From NCBI RefSeq assembly GCF_000283155.1, contig NW_004454207.1, positions 9,234,995 through 9,298,994 of the forward strand: a DNA stretch of 64,000 nt. Direction: 5' to 3'. Positions 60,150 to 64,000 of the stretch are shown here, piece after piece. Positions within the stretch are counted from its first letter, which is position 1; each line of letters begins with the position of its first letter. The notes under the pieces are model-generated. The model worked only from the letters and a program-made list of their open reading frames with translations, was not told where the DNA came from and ran no database searches. The DNA comes from Ceratotherium simum simum (taxonomy: Eukaryota > Chordata > Mammalia > Perissodactyla > Rhinocerotidae). The position numbers and the translations under genes are program-made.

Positions 60150-61080
60150 GTGCCTTCCTTATCCAAATGTACACTACATAGAAAAGGATAAGGTGGAATT
60201 TTAAACGATTTTTTTTTCACATTGACACGTGCCAAGCAGAAATGTGAACTGATTATAAGTTGCAAATGTTAAGGTTTGCATCTAAAAATCAGGCTCAAAG
60301 CAAATTCAATTTCTTTCCACAAGGTCAGCACTTTGAGAACATATTTTATCAACCTTTTAGCTATATTATTTAACGCAAAAAAAAATTTCTGAAGGAAAAA
60401 AAATGAATGAAAAGAGCCCCCTGGCATACTACTTTTCACACTACCCATTCGAAGGATGATTAAACATTCTAAATTTGATTTTCTTATAAAAGATTTATAG
60501 TATTAGACTGGCTAACACAATTTTAAATGAAATTCTCGTAATCCTGCCAGTCTTAAAAACATGATTCCCTTTAAAAAAATTTTAGGTAACATATATCAAT
60601 GTCTTTCTTATTCAAGAGCAGCGTTTAGGTTTTAAAAATACGATCTAAGTCGCAAAATACTAAGCACCAATCGTAAGCACTATTACAACTCTGCTTGCGT
60701 TAGGGAGAGCAAGTAAACATTTTATACAGCAGTGGAGGTGACTAGGAAAACACTGAAAAGCGATTAGAACGGATCCCCCTCCCCCTTCATTATATGCTGG
60801 AGAATGCAAGTGTCCCGCATCTCAGATCAAACTGAGCCTCGGTCGTACTGACGTAACCAGTAACCCTATCCACCTCTCACACTGCGGAGGCCGGCAGGGC
60901 AGCGGCGGCCGCCAAGTACACCACTCATCAGAGCCTGCCCCATTCCACCCCCGCGTTTCAGTCATGCTTTCCAGAAATGGGGTCACTCACTCAGTAACTA
61001 TTACACACACGCAGCCTATCATCCTGTAATCCCCCAAAGTCCGCTGTGGGGATAGAAGACAGCAAAAAAGTCAAGAAGGA
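60150..61080. other. 5' part of RPS6KA3 intron 1, repeat-free approach to the CpG island
   Basis: Repeat-free transition from AT-rich intron to the CpG island, with a small CpG-rich patch GGCAGCGGCGGCCGCC near 60897..60913. No exon recognised. Confidence 0.45.
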
Positions 61081-62069
61081 AGAATCGCAGACGCGCCACC
61101 ATCAGGAATTGATTTTCCACTCCGGAGAAGAGCGCTGATGCCCTGGAATGGGTCTTGTCTGGATTATTTTCGCAGACCCCGAGTTGGTTCCGGGACAGGG
61201 GCGACTGCGAAAAGCTCAGTGCCGTGGGGTGTCCGGGGAAATTCTGTTTTGCCCTGTTTGGGTATATTCCTTGGGTTTTTTAGCACTCGGGAGGGTGTCT
61301 CAGGGACGGTCACCAGATCCCGGGCGAGGAAAACCCGACAGCCCTTTACGGCGGCCGCTGGTCTCCTTGAATAGCACCCTCTCACCTCCATGGACAGGAA
61401 ACTCAAGTTAAACTCGCGGGGGCCGGGTCCTCGAGCTCAGCGACCTCAGAAACGCGGGGGGGGGACCTCAGGCTTCCACTTTCTCCTTTGCAGCAGCAGA
61501 AACCGCTGCGGCAGATGGGGGGAGGCAAAACCCCTGGGCTGTCCTGCACTCCCTACCCGAAACCCCCACAGGTCGCCGTCCCTGCCCCCGCGCGCCCGTG
61601 TCCCCGCAGCAACCCCCTCCCCCGGCCGGACTCGAGAGTCCCTGCTCCCCGGTGAACCCAATCCCTACCCCTCCCTCATCGCCCAAAGTCACCCGGGGCC
61701 AGGGAAGCCCCCAACCCGGCAGGGCCAAACTTCCCAACTCCTCGCCGGCCCCCGCTCCGCCTCCCGCTCCCCCCACGCGACGCTGATTAAAATCGGCTTC
61801 TTCCAAAGCCCCAGCGCCCACTCCAAACCCCACGCGCCACCACCCCACAGCCCCCCGAGCGAGGGAGGGGAGGTGTGGGTGCGGGTGGGAGGAACAGAAG
61901 GGCAGAGAGACCAACCCCAACTACCCAAACCGGAATCCCAGACCGAGGCGAGACGCGAGCGGCTGAGGAAGGGGCCGAGTGTCCGGCTCCCGGGTGGGGA
62001 GCGAGCCGGCGGGGGCGACGGGAGGGGAGGGAGGGTACGAGCCAGCCCCGGCCGCCCGGCTGCACTCAC

Positions 62070-62138
62070 CTCAGCGCTGTCGGACGGGCTCTCCACAGCC
62101 ATCTTCTGCCACGGGTCCGCCAGCTGCGCCAGCGGCAT
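62070..62138 (-). CDS. RPS6KA3: RPS6KA3 (RSK2) exon 1, coding part
   Basis: This is the first coding exon of the ribosomal S6 kinase RSK2, a serine/threonine kinase activated by ERK and PDK1 that acts in cytoplasm and nucleus. On the minus strand the ATG is at 62138..62136. The 23 codons read MPLAQLADPWQKMAVESPSD then SAE, matching the N-terminus of mammalian RSK2 as I know it. The exon ends GCTGAG, followed by a strong donor GTGAGT (62069..62064), in phase 0. This segment is the unstructured N-terminal tail before the first kinase domain. The start context is GGAAG-ATG-C (A at -3, no G at +4). A second in-frame ATG, codon 13, has the stronger context AAG-ATG-G. The same reading frame stays open for well over 100 codons upstream, so the start is assigned by similarity to the known protein rather than by an upstream stop. 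Confidence 0.97.
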
Positions 62139-62379
62139 CTTCCCCCCCGGCCCGCCGCCTTCACCGCCTCCTCCCTCCCCGCCCGCCCCGCGGCCGGCCC
62201 CGCTCCGTCGCCGCCCGAGCCCCACGGCAGCAGCGGCGGCTGCCCGGGAGAGGGCTCGGCGCCGACACCGACCCTCGAATGCCGCGTGCCCGGCTGGAGA
62301 CGTCCGCGCACCGAGCGAGAGCCTCGCGCCGCTGCCGGGCACCGGGTCTCGCCCCTTTCTTCCTCTCCTCCTTCCGCCG

Positions 62380-62550
62380 CCGGGACTACAGCTCCGCCCC
62401 CCCCGCCGGTTCCCGCGCCCGCTCCCAGCAGAACAGCGGCCGCCGCGCGCTCCCCCACTTCCGCTCACAACATGGCGCCTAAGCGATACCTGTCTCTCAG
62501 AGCGAGGCTCGGCAGCCGCCACCACCGCCGCGCGCACCCGGGGGCGGGGC
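62380..62550 (-). promoter_or_regulatory. RPS6KA3: core promoter motif cluster of RPS6KA3
   Basis: Upstream of the ATG there is a TATA-less cluster. It has a ZNF143-like GGGACTACAGCTCC (around 62382..62395) followed by a GC box CTCCGCCCC. There is an ETS/GABP site CACTTCCGC (62456..62464; minus strand GCGGAAGTG) and a YY1-like CAACATGGCGCC (62468..62479). A GC box GGGGCGGGGC lies at 62541..62550. Clusters of this kind mark housekeeping CpG-island promoters. I infer transcription starts roughly within 62350-62480; the exact site cannot be read from the sequence. Confidence 0.6.
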
Positions 62551-64000
62551 TTGGGAAGACACGCCCCCGGCCCCCGCGCTGCGCTCCTCCTTCCTTCCTC
62601 GCCCCAGCCTCAGCTTCTGGGCCTCGCCTACTTTCAGGAAGGGCGAGTCCGAGAGATCTGGGGGCGTCGGCGGGAGGCGGGGGAAAAAAGAGGGGAAAGG
62701 CAGGAGGGGAGAAAGGCTGGGAGCCTTTAAGTGCCACGGGACCCAGTAGGTCGGAAGCTCCTTGAGGATGTAGAGAACAGTGGTCCCCGCCCAGCTGGGG
62801 AAAGAGATGGGCGAGGCGCGGGGGGCGCGGTTTGGTGCCAAGGACCCCGAGAGGGGGCGTGGGTGTCTTTTCGGCCTGAGCCCTCCGTGAGTGCGTATAG
62901 GCTCGCGGAGTCTATAGGCACATCCCGTCATGGCCCAGGACACGCCCTCTTCAGGGTCACAAGCTGGGCATTCACCTGCCCCCTCTCCGCACGCCCCACG
63001 ACAGGGACACGGAAGGCTTCGTGCCCTGGAGCCCTCTGGGGGTTCGGCTCTCGGTTTGATTCAAGACTCTCCAAATTGACGCTCTCGTATTATATTTTTA
63101 ATATTTGTAATTCATTCGTCTTGCAGGAGTCGCCCCCTCCCTCAAGTCCGCAGAGCCCTCGGGCTTCAGCCTTGACCCTCGAAGCCACCCCCACTCCCTG
63201 CTGCCTAAATCTTGACGAAAGAGAAAACAAGGAGGTTCCTTAAGGCTGCTTCTCTCAGCAGAGGTTGGGGAATTATTTAAAAATATCTTGTTGGCAGGAG
63301 CCCGGAGTTCCTGCTCCTCTGTTGACTTTAAATAAAAGATTAGATTAAAAATCGGGTTGGCGATGGGTGGAGGAGGGGGAGAGAGGGAGGGGTTCTAACT
63401 CCTCCTCCTGCCCAAGATAGGGAAGCCCTGGGTTAAGGAAACCCAATCCCCAGACGGCGACGGAGCCCAAGAGGACGAAGAGAGCTTGTGGGGAGAGGCC
63501 TGGGCGTCTGGAGTGGGTCCCGGGGGGGTTCGACCCCGTGTTCCCAGCGCCAGGTGTCGTGGCGAGCTCAGTGCGCCAGGGCAGAACTGTGTAAAAGTCG
63601 CCGGTCTGAGTGGAAAGCTACTACAGCCAGTGGCTAACCGCCCTACAAGGAGAAGGAGAAAAGTAAAGGGAAATCTCCAGGCCGGCCAGTGCCTTCATCC
63701 CCTCAGGCCTCGGCCCAGGCGTCCGGGTCCTCCCACGCCCGGCGACCACAGCGCGTCCCCCGCTGCGCTCCTGGTGCACGCCTCTTAACAGCTCCCTTTC
63801 GTCCTTCCGGGACGCAGACACCTGGAGAGCCCTCGCCTTCCTCCCTAACGCAGGTGTGAGGATGCGATTAGAGCCCCACACCTAGCCGGCCAGGTCTGCG
63901 CGGGCGGTGCAAGGTTTCTCGCTGGGCCGGAAACAGGCAGGTGTTGGGCTTTTTCTGCGGCCTTCGCCGGCGCGCCCCTTGGCACAGGCTCGAGGCCCGG

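Larger units (their letters stand above)
61080..64000. promoter_or_regulatory. CpG island over the RPS6KA3 promoter, exon 1 and upstream flank
   Basis: Base composition changes abruptly from AT-rich intron to very GC- and CpG-rich sequence at about 61.1 kb. The sequence stays GC-rich to the window end, densest at 61.4-62.7 kb. A smaller CpG patch lies at about 60885..60915. The island covers the end of intron 1, exon 1, the 5' UTR and about 1.5 kb upstream. Long open frames here in all directions come from the scarcity of stop codons in GC-rich DNA and do not resemble proteins I know. Confidence 0.9.

Noticed and set aside
61390..62765. Very long open frames (446, 296 and 282 codons) on both strands
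   Set aside because: They lie in the CpG island, where stop codons are rare. Their translations are low-complexity P/R/A/G/S-rich, and several overlap the true exon 1 on the other strand. Only the 23-codon exon 1 segment is recognisable.

Overview
The window is vertebrate nuclear DNA from an odd-toed ungulate (horse, rhinoceros or tapir group). Several copies of the tRNA-derived ERE-type SINE are present, with the head GGCCGGCCC(C/T)GTGGC..., A/B-box tRNA remnants, and a tail reading 'ACATACAACTATCTACTGGGGCTTTGGGG'-like. Most are flanked by intact target-site duplications. ERE SINEs are characteristic of Perissodactyla. The species cannot be fixed from the sequence alone.

Only one protein-coding gene is visible, and the whole window lies inside or just upstream of it. 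This is RPS6KA3 (RSK2, ribosomal protein S6 kinase A3), on the minus strand. In other placental mammals it is X-linked, so this is probably X-chromosome sequence. Exon 1 (residues 1-23) sits in a CpG island at 62070..62138. Exon 2 (residues 24-42) is at 29260..29316. Exon 3 (residues 43-81, ending in the kinase glycine loop) is at 4198..4314. All junctions are phase 0 with AG/GT splice sites. The remaining exons lie beyond position 1. Introns 1 and 2 are about 32.8 kb and 24.9 kb.

Two further phase-0 exon candidates were found by reading the minus strand. One is a 42-nt in-frame cassette exon in intron 1 (58275..58316, VFFFPPSEDLRRGQ). The other is an alternative first coding exon in intron 2 (13035..13073, MFKFLSFRVRSIQ), which would splice straight to exon 3 and replace residues 1-42. 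The second candidate is preceded by a three-codon upstream ORF that stops two bases before its start codon, and by a cluster of ETS-type motifs.

Layout from left to right. 1-4197 is intron 3 (L1 tail, L2, MIR, SINE). 4315-29259 is intron 2 (SINEs, MIRs, L2, hAT fragments, nested L1/MLT1, the alternative exon and a (CAT)n microsatellite). 29317-62069 is intron 1 (ancient plus-strand L1 pieces, many MIRs, an 8-9 kb reverse-oriented L1 complex at about 41.9-50.4 kb with a nested chimeric insertion, a Tigger MITE, a MER5A-like element, and a 100-base N gap inside a SINE). 61.1-64.0 kb is the CpG-island promoter, without a TATA box and with ETS, YY1, ZNF143-like and GC-box motifs.

The long open frames in the CpG island and in the SINEs are by-products of base composition or repeats, not genes. 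Repeat family names are given from recognition of consensus sequence and are less certain for subfamilies.
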